A stretch of DNA of 64,000 nt from Lingula anatina (Eukaryota > Brachiopoda > Lingulata > Lingulida > Lingulidae): NCBI RefSeq assembly GCF_001039355.2, contig NW_019775291.1:989571-1053570 (forward strand), given 5' to 3'. The position numbers were made by a program, and so were the translations under genes. The notes under the pieces are model-generated. The model saw only the letters and a list, made by a program, of their open reading frames with translations. It did no database searches and had not been told where the DNA came from. Below, piece by piece: positions 24,801 through 36,024 of this stretch (position 1 is the stretch's first letter; each line of letters begins with the position of its first letter).

Positions 24801-27800
24801 GCTTTAAACAAGTCTGTGTTTCACATCCCTGCTGTCTAGGTGTGGCAGATGTGAGGTCTGATTCATAATCTGGGGAAAGTGGGATGCTGTTTCAAGCACC
24901 TTGATCTTTTGGGTTCCTAAAAAATTTATGAACTCTGGATTTTTTGTTTTTAATGCAGCTCATCAAAGTTCTGGAGGATTTTTACAGCAAATTCTCAAAT
25001 AAGTGTCAACCACAAAAGCACCAAATTAGTGACTGACTTTCTTAACCTTTTTCATCAGTCTGGGCTCGCTGTGCTTTTGTTCAATCTTTTTCATTAAGAC
25101 AGGAAATTGTGAAAAGCCCTGTACTCTATTACCTGGAAAATGTTCACCTAGACAGAGATGTATGTATCACCAGTAGAAAATGCTATCTTTATCCTCATGA
25201 AGTCTGACCTCCTAGGAATTCTCTCCAGGAATATTTACCTCTCTATACCTGTTCGGGGCCAATACTGGCCTCCAAGAAATTCTCTCTAGGAATATTTACC
25301 TCTCTATACCTGTTCAGAGCCAATACTGGCCTCCTAGGAATTCTTTCTAGGAATATATATACCTTGTAATACCTGTTCAGTTCCAATACAGGTATATGAG
25401 TAATCTTCTCCAGGAAGATATACCCTTTTACACCTGTTAGGGCCCCACAGACCAGCTTTACACATGTGGGGCTTACTGACAGTTCTAAGGTGTAAATAGC
25501 TTTTTTTAAATATTTTATTTTGTATTCACTACAGTGGTCAACAGTGCTGGCAATAATTTAACATGGTACGTATACTGTGTGTCCTCAGAGCCATATCTAA
25601 AAATACCATTAAATACCCCACCCCCACCTTTCCAACTTCCTTAGGCAATGCAATATCAGTTATTGTGACATATAATTAAATAAACTAATTCAGATTTAAA
25701 AAAAAAACATCATACACCAGAAAAAAGAAAATTGAAAGGGTTAATTTTAAAATTAACCCTTATTATTGAACATATTTTTTAACAAATATTTTCACAAATT
25801 TGAAGACAATTTGACATAAATCATTTCTCCCCCCCCCTCCTCCTTCCCCCTCAAATCCTTTTACTTGTCCTTCTTTCAGGACAGTCATTATAAATTAATA
25901 TAACAGTTATCCTCCCCTTAAATTCTAAAAGACACTGAGAACTAGAGTCCAATATTCTGCACAATATTTGAACTTTCACTCCCTGTTAAAAAGGCCTCCC
26001 ATTTGATAGCATATGTTGTATACAAAGAGTAGTCAATCAATACTCTGCTGAAATGACTCAAATCAAGTGAATAACGACCAACAAATCTCACTGCATGTAG
26101 CTGTTGAAATCCGACATGCCCCACTAAAAAAACAGCTTCCTGAAAGACTTTCAAACCAATGTAAAATTAGCCTGCTGTTCAAATACAAATTGGATTACTT
26201 TCTGGTGTGTGGATGTTGTTTGAACAAACTTCACTCATCTCCTGAGACAACAAACAATATTTTGTATGGCCTTTTTATCTGAAAGTCTGAGACAAAGACA
26301 GGACAAAGACTCCGCCCTAATTTGTTGTCTCATTCTTTCAAGTCATTTTATAAGCCAGTGTCTAGTTTGCAAACCCCGCACCCTTTACTTTCATGATCTT
26401 TGAAAAGTATCCGGCTTTAAAGCTGCCCTAATTTTTCACTTGATTTGCCACATGTATGCTTTATTTCACTGGGATTACAATATCAACTGCAAGGCTTTGT
26501 TAGTGTCTAAATTACACAGTTTGAGCAAATATGTTCACCTTTGACTTCTCAGTTTCTGCTTTTTGAAATGAATGTGGACTTTGGCAAAGATCCAAATTAG
26601 AGGGCAGTTAGAAGATATTTTATCAGTCTTTTTCTCATTACAGTAAAAAGTGAACATTACCAACATGCAACATTAGGGAAGTCATCACATTTTCAGGCCT
26701 CTTTCTCCAGGCAGATAAAAATAACAGCTTTTTTGCATGTAAAATAAATGGGGTGTTAATATGGGTAATGCTAATCAATTGCTAAAATGTTAAATTATTT
26801 TCTGTAAATAGTTTGTGGTATTTCTGTCTGAAGTTTTTACCTCTGTCAGCTGTTCCGCCAGATCTTCTCCCTCAGTCTCAGGCTGTGGCATACTGGAACA
26901 GAGCTCATCCAATTCCAGCTCATCTGAAATGATCAAGACAAGATAAATTTTTGTACTAACAATTTCTGCTCAACTGAAATGATCAAGAGAAGATAAATTT
27001 TTGTACTAACAATTTCTGCTCAACTGAAATGATCAAGACAAGATAAATTTTTGTACTAACAATTTCTGCTCAACTGAAATGATCAAGAGAAGATAAATTT
27101 TTGTACAAACAATTCCAACTCATCTGAAATGATCAAGACAAGATAAATTTTTGTGCAAACAATTCCAACTCATTCGAAACGATCAAGACTGGTTAAATTT
27201 TTGTACTAACAATTCAGGCTCACCTAAAGTGATCAAGACACCAGTAAAGATACATCTCTGTACAAGCAGCTACCCACTGAGGGGTTGACAAGTGTAAATA
27301 TATCTCACTGTGAGACTGGTGATATGTCAACTACTGCTCTTCTTACAATAGGGTTGTTTGAAAAACTTAAGACTAAGAGTGCATTCCCATAGATTTAGAT
27401 CGATCCATCTAGATCGACCTAAATCCCTAGGGGTTCACGCTAAACTGATGTCAGCCGAGCGTGCACGGTAGTTAATTACCCCCTTATAGCTTTTAGTAGG
27501 CAGGACAGATGCTTAATTAGCCAGCTAAGCTGACAGTAATCTAGTGAGACTCCCCACAGGGATAGATCGATCTAAAATCTGTGGAAATGGGGTGTAAGTA
27601 AAGTACTATGCTTTAGGTTGGGGGAAGGGAGCTAAAAGGCCATAGCTCTGAAAATTTCTGCCTGAAAATTTCAGCAATACTGTACGTACAATTATTACCA
27701 ATTGCTTGCTTTCAGTCTATCTCTTTCAAAGTGTTTCTGTCTTTTACAGCTGCAGTTAAACTAATAACTATTCAGCCACACAACAAAATGGATGTTATAT

Positions 27801-28588
27801 ACTCTGATAAAAATTAATTGAAATTTGTTCATGCAATTACAAACTATAACTAAAATTCATCTCAGGATTAGTGAAAATTTTTAATTCATACAGTCATAAC
27901 AGCAAAAGCAGAATTTAAATTTTTTTCTTAACTGAATTTAGTCAAGTAAAAGACCTTGTGGAGAGGTCAAAGCTAATACCAGCAGCAAGGCAATATTTTT
28001 CAACTTAAAATGGAGGTGATGATTGGTGCGTATTCTGTGGAGAAGTGAAGTGAAGTAACAGCTGTAGCATTGCATTGGGAAAGCTGCATGAATAATATAC
28101 TAAGAAATCTGTGTAGTACATACAATGTCTTATACATACATACATACATACATATATATATATAAGGACACAGTTATTCACTGTATGTACATAGAACTAC
28201 TATACAGTTAATTTAGCTGCTGTCTTGCACAACATTCCTCAATCCATTTAATTTATTCAACCATTTGAATGGTTCAATAATTTGAAATGTTAACTATATA
28301 ATTTCGGTAAGTCAAGCAAAAAACAGTTATCTAACATTATTCTAGCTGTGTCCAATGTTGAAGCTAGCAGTTAGGGCAGGAAAGAAACTGTTCACTGATG
28401 CCTACAAACATGCCCTGTATGGTAGCAGTGACCCAGTGGTAGTAATGTGGACTCAAGTAACCAATCTGTTTATTCAATACTGATTCCATCTAAGAACTAC
28501 AGGACAATGGCTGTCACCTTTCCCACATGACCTAAACAACTGGTCACAGTGTGATACTGGGTTGTATGGGGCTGGGAGATGAATAACG

Positions 28589-28644
<56 letters not shown>

Positions 28645-30717
28645 TTGGGGTCAATAAAAAGACATGATGTAGTAAGAACCTGCAGGCCAACCCCATTTCT
28701 ATCCAATTTTGATTAATTGTGAAATTTTGTATTTTTTCAAAGTTCAAAGTGAAGTTTTCCTGGAACATGGCGAACTGTTCTTGGGAGATGAAAATTCAGA
28801 GGCCGATGTATCTTTTACTTCACCTGGCACCATAAACCACAAAAATGTGTATACATTTTACTATAATAAAACCTAAAATTCTACCCTTATGTGATCTGTC
28901 AATAATTAGGTCAGAGTTAAAGAAACAAGGGCACTAATAGAATAACATTAAACCCTTGTTACCTTCATAGGGACAAATATCCACCCTTTACAATATGTCC
29001 TTTCTGAAATATTTACAATAGTGAACTGCATTGTGGTGTGTACTGTGTAGGATTTAAATGACTGTGTACATAAATTTAAATAGCATATGATTTAAGTGGT
29101 TATTGATGGAGAGCTATATATGACATCAAGACGGCTGTAATCTTGCGGCCACCCTTACGTCAAATGACCAGAAATATCGCAACTGTAACAATTTACATGA
29201 ACATAACAATGCATGCCGTTACACATACATAATCTGGTATAATATTCTGTACTTCACTGACTTATGCCAAATATAGTCACTGACAGTAGTGTTCTAAAGA
29301 CTGGCTGTTGTGTCTAAACACCTTAAATGATTTCTATTTTTATACTACTATAAATATCTATGTACAGAGTATGTCATCTTTAATTTTTGGGTCACTCTTA
29401 ATTTTTTTTTCAAAATTGCTTAATGATAAATTTTAATGAAATCAGTGGTAAGTTAGGCTCTATTCCCATAGATTTTAGATTGATCTATCCCCGCGGGGAG
29501 TCTCACTAGATTACTTTCAGATAATCCGACTTAAATGTCCGTCCTGCCTACTACAAGCTGTAAGGAGGTAATTAACTTTCGTGTCCGCCCGGCTGACAGC
29601 TATTTAGCGTGAACCCCCAGGGAGTTAGGTCGATCTAAAGTAGGTCGATCTAATCTATGGAAATGGGGTGTTAGACAAAAAATTTGAACACTTTCTTAAC
29701 TTATAATATTGATCATCTTTAGTCAAAGTTACATTTTTATATCTTTCACATATTGAAATAATACTTTTGTTTTTACTTTTTTTATCATTTTGCGGAAAGT
29801 GTTTGATGTGGAAAAAAATTAGCCAAATATTGTCTGAAAAAATCTGATATCTAATCTTATTATTTTGCGTAAAGAATTTTTTACTTAGAAAGCTGCAATT
29901 ACTAAAACAACTGAACTTGACCCTAGGTAACAAAATGACCACACAAAGGGTATGACTAAATAACCAGACTGGACTTTATCTCTACCTGAACTTCACAAAC
30001 CTAAGGTCTCAGACCATTGACACTTTCACAAACAATCTGAACTTGGATTGATCAAGCATTGATCTCCGATAAAAAATCAATAGCTGAATCTCTTCCTGTT
30101 TAGTGTTCTTGTCCTTTTACAATCAATTGTAAGAAAAGGTGCATACCCATGTAGTGTTTGTATTATTGAGTGATTTTTGAAAAGAAACATTTACTATGAT
30201 CACTTGAAAGGTTTTTTTTCAATAATATGACTGTGCTTTGTCTGTGGCTCATGTCTAGTTTTGAGAGAGAGAGAGNNNNNNNNNNNNNNNNNNNNNNNNN
30301 NNNNNNNNNNNNNNNNNNNNNNNNNNNNNNNNNNNNNNNNNNNNNNNNNNNNNNNNNNNNNNNNNNNNNNNNNNNNNNNNNNNNNNNNNNNNNNNNNNNN
30401 NNNNNNNNNNNNNNNNNNNNNNNNNNNNNNNNNNNNNNNNNNNNNNNNNNNNNNNNNNNNNNNNNNNNNNNNNNNNNNNNNNNNNNNNNNNNNNNNNNNN
30501 NNNNNNNNNNNNNNNNNNNNNNNNNNNNNNNNNNNNNNNNNNNNNNNNNNNNNNNNNNNNNNNNNNNNNNNNNNNNNNNNNNNNNNNNNNNNNNNNNNNN
30601 NNNNNNNNNNNNNNNNNNNNNNNNNNNNNNNNNNNNNNNNNNNNNNNNNNNNNNNNNNNNNNNNNNNNNNGACTTCATACCTTTCAGATCATCATCTTGA
30701 GGCTCAGGTGAATCCAT
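9872..30717 (-). CDS. Rho guanine-nucleotide exchange factor, DH domain without PH (ARHGEF33-like)
   Basis: Should activate a Rho-family GTPase. Coding exons, 5' to 3': 30717-30681, 26923-26841, 24249-24085, 21027-20882, 20599-20427, 20172-20003, 19153-19029, 18642-18507, 18245-18138, 17803-17708, 17556-17402, 17110-16988, 12400-11237, 10034-9872. All junctions are GT-AG and in frame, giving 947 aa. Residues 41-140 are a coiled coil. The DH domain spans about 260-465, including the typical LLTPIQRIPRYVLLLK helix. I see no PH domain after it. The exon at 11237-12400 encodes a disordered tail of about 390 aa with basophilic RSKS sites, ending in a polybasic FFRKR stretch. The C-terminus reads CSAV, a class I PDZ ligand. 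DH plus N-terminal coil without PH suggests ARHGEF33; that name is tentative. Exons 8-12 are quoted from the second of two duplicated copies. The 5' UTR exons are unknown and a gap lies in the first intron. Confidence 0.85.
10124..10139. repeat. Poly-G run after A/T-rich tract
   Basis: Sixteen G in a row following a TTTATTTATTTA tract from about 10081, in the last RhoGEF intron. A second low-complexity A-rich tract of (AAATA)n type lies at 10410-10480. Confidence 0.85.
10787..10874 (-). CDS. Alternative last exon of the RhoGEF gene, ending ETRV
   Basis: After a CTCTTTAG acceptor the exon reads in frame from the same phase-2 donor at 11237, and encodes 29 residues ending SETRV and a TAA. The end, T-R-V, is again a class I PDZ ligand. 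A GTAAGT donor directly abuts the stop codon, so the exon could be read through as a terminal exon or spliced as a stop-carrying cassette. Using it gives a 922-residue protein in place of 947. Confidence 0.65.
12409..15504 (-). pseudogene. Second copy of RhoGEF exons 8-12 (probable unmerged allele)
   Basis: Collinear near-identical copy of 15506-18613. Exons: 15504-15398 (exon 8, cut at its 5' side by the N at 15505), 15134-15027, 14700-14605, 14437-14283, 14003-13881, each the same length as its partner. About a dozen differences are visible in coding bases and only one changes a residue (Ser/Gly near 13935). If both copies were spliced together the frame would break, because exon 12 ends in phase 2 and exon 9 starts in phase 0. 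One copy should be treated as redundant. Confidence 0.8.
13722..13860. repeat. 51-bp intronic minisatellite, 3 copies
   Basis: GAGATGCCAGCACA recurs at 13722, 13773 and 13824, immediately beside RhoGEF exon 12. The allelic partner is at about 16830-16970, with one copy more diverged. Confidence 0.85.
15505..15505. other. Single-N contig join inside a duplicated exon
   Basis: The left contig stops inside exon 8 at a point equal to 18613. The right contig restarts at a point equal to 12409. That is the geometry of two overlapping contigs placed end to end without merging. Confidence 0.8.
15506..18613. repeat. 3.1-kb direct repeat (partner of 12409-15504)
   Basis: Differs from its partner by scattered substitutions and small indels, for example different T and G homopolymer lengths near 17280, 17370 and 17860. 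It holds complete exons 8-12 and is the copy used in the gene model. Confidence 0.85.
18643..18930 (-). repeat. Tandem copies of the exon 8 acceptor edge
   Basis: The 5' edge of RhoGEF exon 8 with its acceptor is repeated upstream in transcription three more times, around 18691, 18785 and 18880. The first step is 83 bp and later ones are 90-95 bp. The copies keep a TAG acceptor followed by a decayed exon start. Confidence 0.75.
18950..19000 (-). repeat. Copy of the exon 7 donor edge
   Basis: The 3' edge of RhoGEF exon 7 (starting CACCAACCTTATGTCCTTGG at 19022 on the plus strand) recurs 72 bp away as CACCATCCCTATGTCTTTGG. The donor in the copy is decayed from GTTGGT to GGATGG. Confidence 0.75.
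20357..20382. repeat. Poly-A tract
   Basis: About 26 A in a row, between RhoGEF exons 5 and 6. Confidence 0.85.
20758..20881 (-). repeat. Two extra copies of the exon 4 donor edge, 62-bp step
   Basis: CTGAGTTGGTTAGA/TATGGCT, the end of coiled-coil exon 4 with its donor, occurs at 20882 (true exon), 20820 and 20758. The copies read CTCAG|GTATGG and CTCAA|GTATAG, so at least one extra donor looks usable. Confidence 0.8.
21028..21150 (-). repeat. Two extra copies of the exon 4 acceptor edge, 44-bp step
   Basis: AACTGGTCCTA, which is the acceptor plus the first bases of exon 4, occurs at 21020, 21064 and 21108. The exon therefore has duplicated edges on both sides. Confidence 0.8.
21196..21238. 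repeat. (AC)n microsatellite
   Basis: Interrupted CA/CACACAGA tract in the RhoGEF intron between exons 3 and 4. Confidence 0.8.
22566..22732. mobile_element. 167-bp MITE, terminal repeats CAGGGGCGGATC type, copy 1
   Basis: Begins CAGGGGGGGATCC and ends GCCCCTG, flanked by the direct repeat CTACA at 22561-22565 and 22733-22737. The body matches the element at 35045-35212 along its whole length. CAG-start termini resemble hAT elements, but the duplication is 5 bp and not 8, as in the hAT5-type groups. Family assignment is inference. Confidence 0.8.
23690..23790. repeat. 28-bp tandem repeat, 4 copies
   Basis: Units of the type TATACCTGAGAGGTGAGGTG in the intron between RhoGEF exons 3 and 4. 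Each unit holds a minus-strand CTCAG|GTATA string that resembles a splice donor. Confidence 0.7.
24288..24456 (+). mobile_element. Decayed copy of the 215-bp MITE
   Basis: Weaker match, with indels, to the element at 27377-27594. Shared strings include TAGGCATGACAGA (TAGGCAGGACAGA in the intact copy) and GAGATAGACCGATC (GGGATAGATCGATC). It has the same orientation as that copy. Confidence 0.55.
25200..25450. repeat. About 60-bp tandem repeat, 4 copies
   Basis: Units of the type CTCTCTATACCTGTTC-GGGCCAATACTGGCCTCC-AGGAATTCTCTC, decaying towards 25450. Intronic (RhoGEF exons 2-3). The ATTTAC|CTCT part of each unit loosely resembles the exon 2 donor edge at 26841, but I would not insist on common origin. 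Confidence 0.7.
26912..27235 (-). repeat. Exon 2 acceptor edge repeated seven times, 50-bp step
   Basis: CTGAAATGATCAAG or a variant follows the exon 2 start at 26924 and recurs at 26974, 27024, 27074, 27124, 27174 and about 27222. Each copy carries the ATTTCAG acceptor followed by a decayed version of the exon's first bases. Confidence 0.85.
27377..27594 (+). mobile_element. 218-bp MITE, PIF/Harbinger-like, copy 1
   Basis: The ends are imperfect inverted repeats (ATTCCCATAGATTTAGATCG and the reverse complement of GATCTAAAATCTGTGGAAAT). It is flanked by TAA at 27374-27376 and 27595-27597. A 3-bp TWA duplication is characteristic of PIF/Harbinger elements. No transposase is present. Confidence 0.75.
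28132..28164. repeat. (TACA)n/(TA)n microsatellite
   Basis: Short simple repeat in the first RhoGEF intron. Confidence 0.85.
28591..28644. repeat. Compound (GT)n(GA)n microsatellite
   Basis: About 14 GT units followed by about 12 GA units, directly joined, in the first RhoGEF intron. Confidence 0.95.
29456..29670 (-). mobile_element. 215-bp MITE, PIF/Harbinger-like, copy 2 (inverted)
   Basis: Its reverse complement aligns end to end with 27377-27594, including TTCACGCTAAA, AGTAGGCAGGAC and AATCTAGTGAGACTCCCC. It is flanked by TTA at 29453-29455 and 29671-29673. Confidence 0.75.
30276..30670. other. Assembly gap (395 N)
   Basis: Begins inside a GAGAGAGA tract, so the assembler probably failed at a long GA microsatellite. 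It lies in the first RhoGEF intron, whose donor is at 30679-30680 just outside the gap. Confidence 0.98.
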
Positions 30718-33700
30718 GTTGTATGTTATCACTGCTTCTTAACTCATGTGTTTCTTCCTCATTTTACTCTCTCCCCCACCTTATCCTGCTTACAGGTCTG
30801 AAAGTACAAACAATCAATTATATTACAATTATATTACCTCAACTTAGGGTATATTGTCCAGATTGTCATTTTACTAGAGTATACATGTATATATACCACT
30901 AAATACAGTAATTGTACCAAGTTTGTAGATATAACACCTTAACAGCAGGTGCTGGCAATGGCTCCCCACTAGTTCACTGTGATGTCTTATCTCCAGAAGT
31001 CCCCCAGGCAATGAGAGAGTGGCACCACCATCTAGAACTCTGTCACATACCTATTGTTACTCTTGGTATGCTGCCATTAATATGTGTCATTTATGTTTCC
31101 TGCTTTCAAGGACTGCCAGCAGCCACTGTACAACCAAAGTGTTTTATAATTCTGTGCAGGTTGAAGGTATATATGACAAATGCTACTGTGGCATGACACA
31201 GAATACACAATTATCAACCTAGTATTATATACATAATACAAGAGTTTTATACCTAGAACTGAAGATATATGTATCATCACCCTTGAATTCAGTATCACAG
31301 TTCATACACGTTTATGAACGATATTCTAAAGGAATTAATTTAATAATTGTCTAGACTAATTTTAGTGAATCTCGTCAGTGTCTGGTTATTATGAGGTATA
31401 AATGTGCTATATGTCGCACCTTATTGATTAGAACTGTAGAACAATGGCAGCAGTGATTAGTCACTGCTCATAAAAAATGTATGGTTTATCACCACAACAG
31501 ACCAGCCCCATGCCAGGGGGGGGGGCGAGGGGGGAGGTGTGAAATATACTAACTGACCATTTCAATGTACACCAAATGACCCTAGTGGTCACATAATATT
31601 GATAGATGATAATTCCAATACATTATGTGAAGTCCTATGCTTCCACGCCTGGTCTACAACTTGGAAAGTTCATTTTAAAATTCCTGCAAAGGTTTCAGAA
31701 CGAACACTTGAAGTATATTTGCTGAAATTGGACTGGGGTTAAAATTTTTACAATAACCCAAAATTGGTAGTTTGTCCATATATAAAATGAATTATCTATT
31801 GTAAACATTTATAAATAGCTATAAAAATACTGGTTTACCACACAAAATGTCAGCTGGTAACACTTGTGTAACCTTATGGAAGAGTGCAAACTATTTGACT
31901 GATAGGAGAGTTGAGACTATAACTAAATGCAGTTGAGAATTCACTGAATATTGTTGCTAACACAAACAAACCCTCCCAGGTCAAGTGAAACCATGTATTC
32001 TAGGGATGAAAGTCTACAATCTACATCTACATGGACACAGCTCTGTAACTTACCAGGCAAGATGTAAAGATGAGAGGATTTTTCTTCAAAACTTTTAACA
32101 AAAGCTGCTTTGGCAAATAACCTTTTAAAAATTTAAATTTCACTGTATTTGCACAACATATTAGCTTATGATAATTTATTATTTATCCTTAAGTTAAGGG
32201 ATATAAATACTATTAAAGATACAATTTCCCAAACAAATTTCTGTCACGCAGAAACCAAAATGACCTAAAACCTATACATGTACTAGTATAACCAAAATTT
32301 ACATTAAACACAGCTTTCTGAAAAGTGGATGAAAATATAGCTCTAAGCTAGCTCTATCAGTATGGAGTGTGTAGAGAATTAAATACAAGCATTACAATTA
32401 CTGACGGCTCAGTTCTACATCACAGATTTTGGAAACCTTTCATCCATTATTCACCAGCAACAATATCATGTTCTTTCCTGTACTGCAGTTATCACTCTGC
32501 TGAACTGTGACTTCTACTTCACAACACAAAACATTATCTCCTGAACTTGATATACCTACCAAATGACATTTATATCTATGAACTGTTCCCTTACTCATTT
32601 GTTGAACTTGACATTCTAAATCTTTCCAAACAATAAATTCAGATCAAACATTTCAACTTTCATCTACCTACCAGTACAATATAAATATGAACACTTCATT
32701 CTACATTTACTCATGAAATTAATACCACTCTCTGATAATAAACTCTGACCGAATAACTGAAAACCTTTTACCTGCATAACGCATACAAAATTCTTTGCAC
32801 AAAGTGTCAGTAGCCCCTCTTTTCAGACTGTGAAGTGAAGCAGTAAGAATTAGGTTTAGCTGTTGTCCTATGGCTTATGACTGCAGCCACTTACTGTCAA
32901 CATGGGAGAAACTACTGAATTTACCGCTGCTCCAGGCTTGTTGACTCAAACAGGTAATGGGACGTTAATGAATAAAATAAACAAAGAAAATGTCCGTTAA
33001 TATCTGCAAGTTACCTGAATTTTAGCGAACATTCCAGCTACCTGAACTAAGCATCCCAGGGAATTAGTACATTACTTGGTTGGAGGTTTTTTAGAAGGCA
33101 GAATATGTCTTCAAGAAAATCTTGCTGACAAAATGACTTATGGCAATTATGTAATTTATGTATTTAGTTATTATAAACTAAGTGTCAGAGGTATTTAAAA
33201 TATAATGCAATTTTCTTCCTCCTTTGCAAGAATAACAAGTATAGTACATCGCTGGATGAAAACATTCTTTTATTTCCTAAAATTTATTTTTTGTTTTTTC
33301 AAGAAGTCCTATTATTCTGGCAAGTAGATAATGAGCTACAGTGTCTCCTTAATTGTAAACTTCCAATGCTGTACAGAGCTGGAAATCCCCTTCACATCAA
33401 GGTCCCTTCTTGACACTCTCTCCACTGAAACAATTTAGGAGAAACTTAAATCAGATTTTCTCTTGGAGTAATTCCATTATAGCAGCCAGCAAATTCTGTT
33501 ATAAAACCAAGGCAGGTGATGTTGGGAATGTTTATTAAGTTAAACAAGAGCAATAAACACCCTAGTTTTGTCGCAGCTCGGCTCTCTATACACCCTAAAC
33601 TGTTCACCCTGAGTTTCACAGCCTAGATTTCAGTCTACCTCTAGAATACAGGCAAACTTTCCTATTATGCCTCCTCTGTAGCCTATTACACCAGTTACTC

Positions 33701-35044
33701 CAGCCAATTCAAACTATATGTTCAAGGTTAATGCAGTCACCAACAAAATCACATTTACCGTGAATTTCATGAGTTTTTACACAGACCTTTGACTAGTTCA
33801 TATCTCAAGTGTTCAATACAGCTTGCTGGCAGGTTTTAGCTGGGACTGGCACTGGCACACAGAATGAGGGAGACAGAAAACCAGGCAAACTAGGGGTCAA
33901 GTTAGAGCCACCAGCTAATCTCTTCTTTACAAGGTTTATGCAACCTCCCATCCCCAAGTTGTGAAGACAATTTCTAAGCTAAATACCAAATATACCTATG
34001 CAAATAGCCAGGGTATACACTGGAGAGGTGCAACAGGGAGGGCAAGGCAGTAACATGGAGGGCAGGTGAGTGTTAGAATATTTAATGTACATGTTCTATA
34101 TAGTACCACCAGCTTTGGTCTGAGGAATATAGTCCTGAACTTAGGTCTTCACGCATGTCTTGCAAAGGTGAATTTCCTTAGCTTCCTTAGAACTAGGATA
34201 CCATTATTTTTTGCTGTTCTTCTTTGACTGCAAACACATGGTGTCTGCACCATTACTCTGCATTACTTTGACTGCACTGCACTTTCTATGTGATCCAGTA
34301 TGTTGTTCAATTTATAAGAAGAGGGGAGTTTATTTACTGAAACATTACTTTTTTCTTGTCAGGATGAACAACTTATTTTTTTCATTGATGTATATTGTTA
34401 TTCTTTTCTAAGAAATAAAAATTATTTCAAGTTTTTCATAAATTTTCTACAATTTAGCATTAAAATATGATAGCCGGCTTCAATTACCACTCTGCCAAGG
34501 AGGTTATGTTTTCACCCCTGTTTATCTGTTTGTCATCATTATTCATAAGGTAGCAACTCTTTTCGCTTCAGCATTTAAAACACAATTTCTACTAAAGCTC
34601 TGAGCCACCCCAGACTCTCTCTGGCAAATGTTTTTAATCTGGTCAATAACCTCGATCTTTTACTGCAATTACATCAAATCACTGCCAAATTGTTGAAACA
34701 CCATTGTCTTTTTTAAAATGATATTCACACATTTTATATTTTTCTTTATTAATTATTATTATTAAAATTCTATAATCATTATTATATTTTTCTGCCAAAT
34801 AAATGTCTAAAAATAATAAACAAAAGGTACAAGTATTATCATTTAGTAGAACTTGAAAATTGAAATATATTGTTGAGAATAATCCATATCCAATTTTAAT
34901 CAGGTATTTAGGATTCTCCATAAATTTTTTACATGCTATACATTTTGCATTGTTTTAAGTGTTTTTGAATTCATGATAAATTGTTTTTTAAGAGTTTCAT
35001 TTGATGTACCAGAAAATTTTGCATTCTGTTTTTCCCATTCAAAA

Positions 35045-35212
35045 CAGGGGCGGATCCAAAGATATTTTCTGACAGTCTTTCAAATTATCTTTGTTGATCC
35101 ATCCTCCATTTTTGACCGTCTTCTGACAGAAAACATTAGATGCCTGACAATGTAAACTTGAAAATCTGACCGTCTTCCGGAAGACCCAGAAGACAGCCTA
35201 AATCCGCCCCTG
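35045..35212. mobile_element. 168-bp MITE, CAGGGGCGGATC termini, copy 2
   Basis: Starts CAGGGGCGGATCC and ends ATCCGCCCCTG, a clean 11-bp terminal inverted repeat. It is flanked by CAAAA at 35040-35044 and 35213-35217. It pairs with the copy at 22566-22732, and both have 5-bp duplications. Confidence 0.85.
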
Positions 35213-35822
35213 CAAAAGTAGAAAACTGCCCCCCTTCAATATACATATCACACTGATCCAAAAGAAGACAAGATGTTCAAATTTGTAAGTGGTCCTTTGG
35301 GGAATATACCACAATCTGTTGTTTTCTCAAGGGAAATTTATTTCCACAATGAAACATCACTTATGACATATAATGGCTGCAATTATCAATTTAAATCAAT
35401 TCAGCCATAAAAAAAATAAATAAATAAAAACAATGACAACTGATATGACGAGCTAAATCATTTCTACCGTGTAGGGATTTCATGACACTATATATATAAG
35501 AACCTCATCCTGTGACAAACGCCAAGCTCAGCTGTTAAACTACAACGTAGCACTGTGTGTACGTTGTTCTGGAGCAGCAGTAGTCGGTTTTCTATCAACC
35601 TGTTTTACAGATCAAATTTCACCAAAAATATGCCCAGAGTAAATCTAACATCATATTCACGTTTAAATAAAATACAAACCTTGATATAATTCAGTTCCTT
35701 GTTTTTTCCCGTTACTTCAATTGCAGAATAATCCAATTGCCTTTAAAAAGTTTGTTTGACATAAAACTCAACGAACATGTCTCATTGTTTGGGTAGTAGA
35801 ATGAAATATCGCGCTGCTCGAG

Positions 35823-35832
35823 TCTCGCGAGA
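35823..35832. promoter_or_regulatory. TCTCGCGAGA palindromic promoter motif
   Basis: A perfect TCTCGCGAGA, the BANP recognition sequence found in housekeeping promoters, lies about 190 bases before the DPF start codon in a locally CpG-rich patch. Function in this species is inferred from the motif alone. Confidence 0.6.
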
Positions 35833-36024
35833 AGAATCTGAAGACGCGAGGTGGCACTACTTAACAAGATAATGTATGATGATTGCGGTTAATATAAACA
35901 AGAAGTTGACAAATTTTCCCCAAAAATCCTTCAAATATACATTCATAATTATACAAAAACAAAATCAGTATTCTAATGGCAGATATTTGAAACATTGTCT
36001 TGGTCATTAGACTATCTTGCAAAT

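Larger units (their letters stand above)
30718..36024. other. Non-coding region between the divergent RhoGEF and DPF starts
   Basis: I find no exon with a recognisable domain and consistent splice sites. It should contain the RhoGEF promoter and any untranslated exons. Landmarks are a GC-rich G-run at 31515-31535, a MITE at 35045-35212 and a TCTCGCGAGA motif at 35823. Confidence 0.5.

Noticed and set aside
30163-30902. Open frames across the N run
   Set aside because: They consist mostly of undetermined bases. Only the short exon at 30681-30717 is supported.
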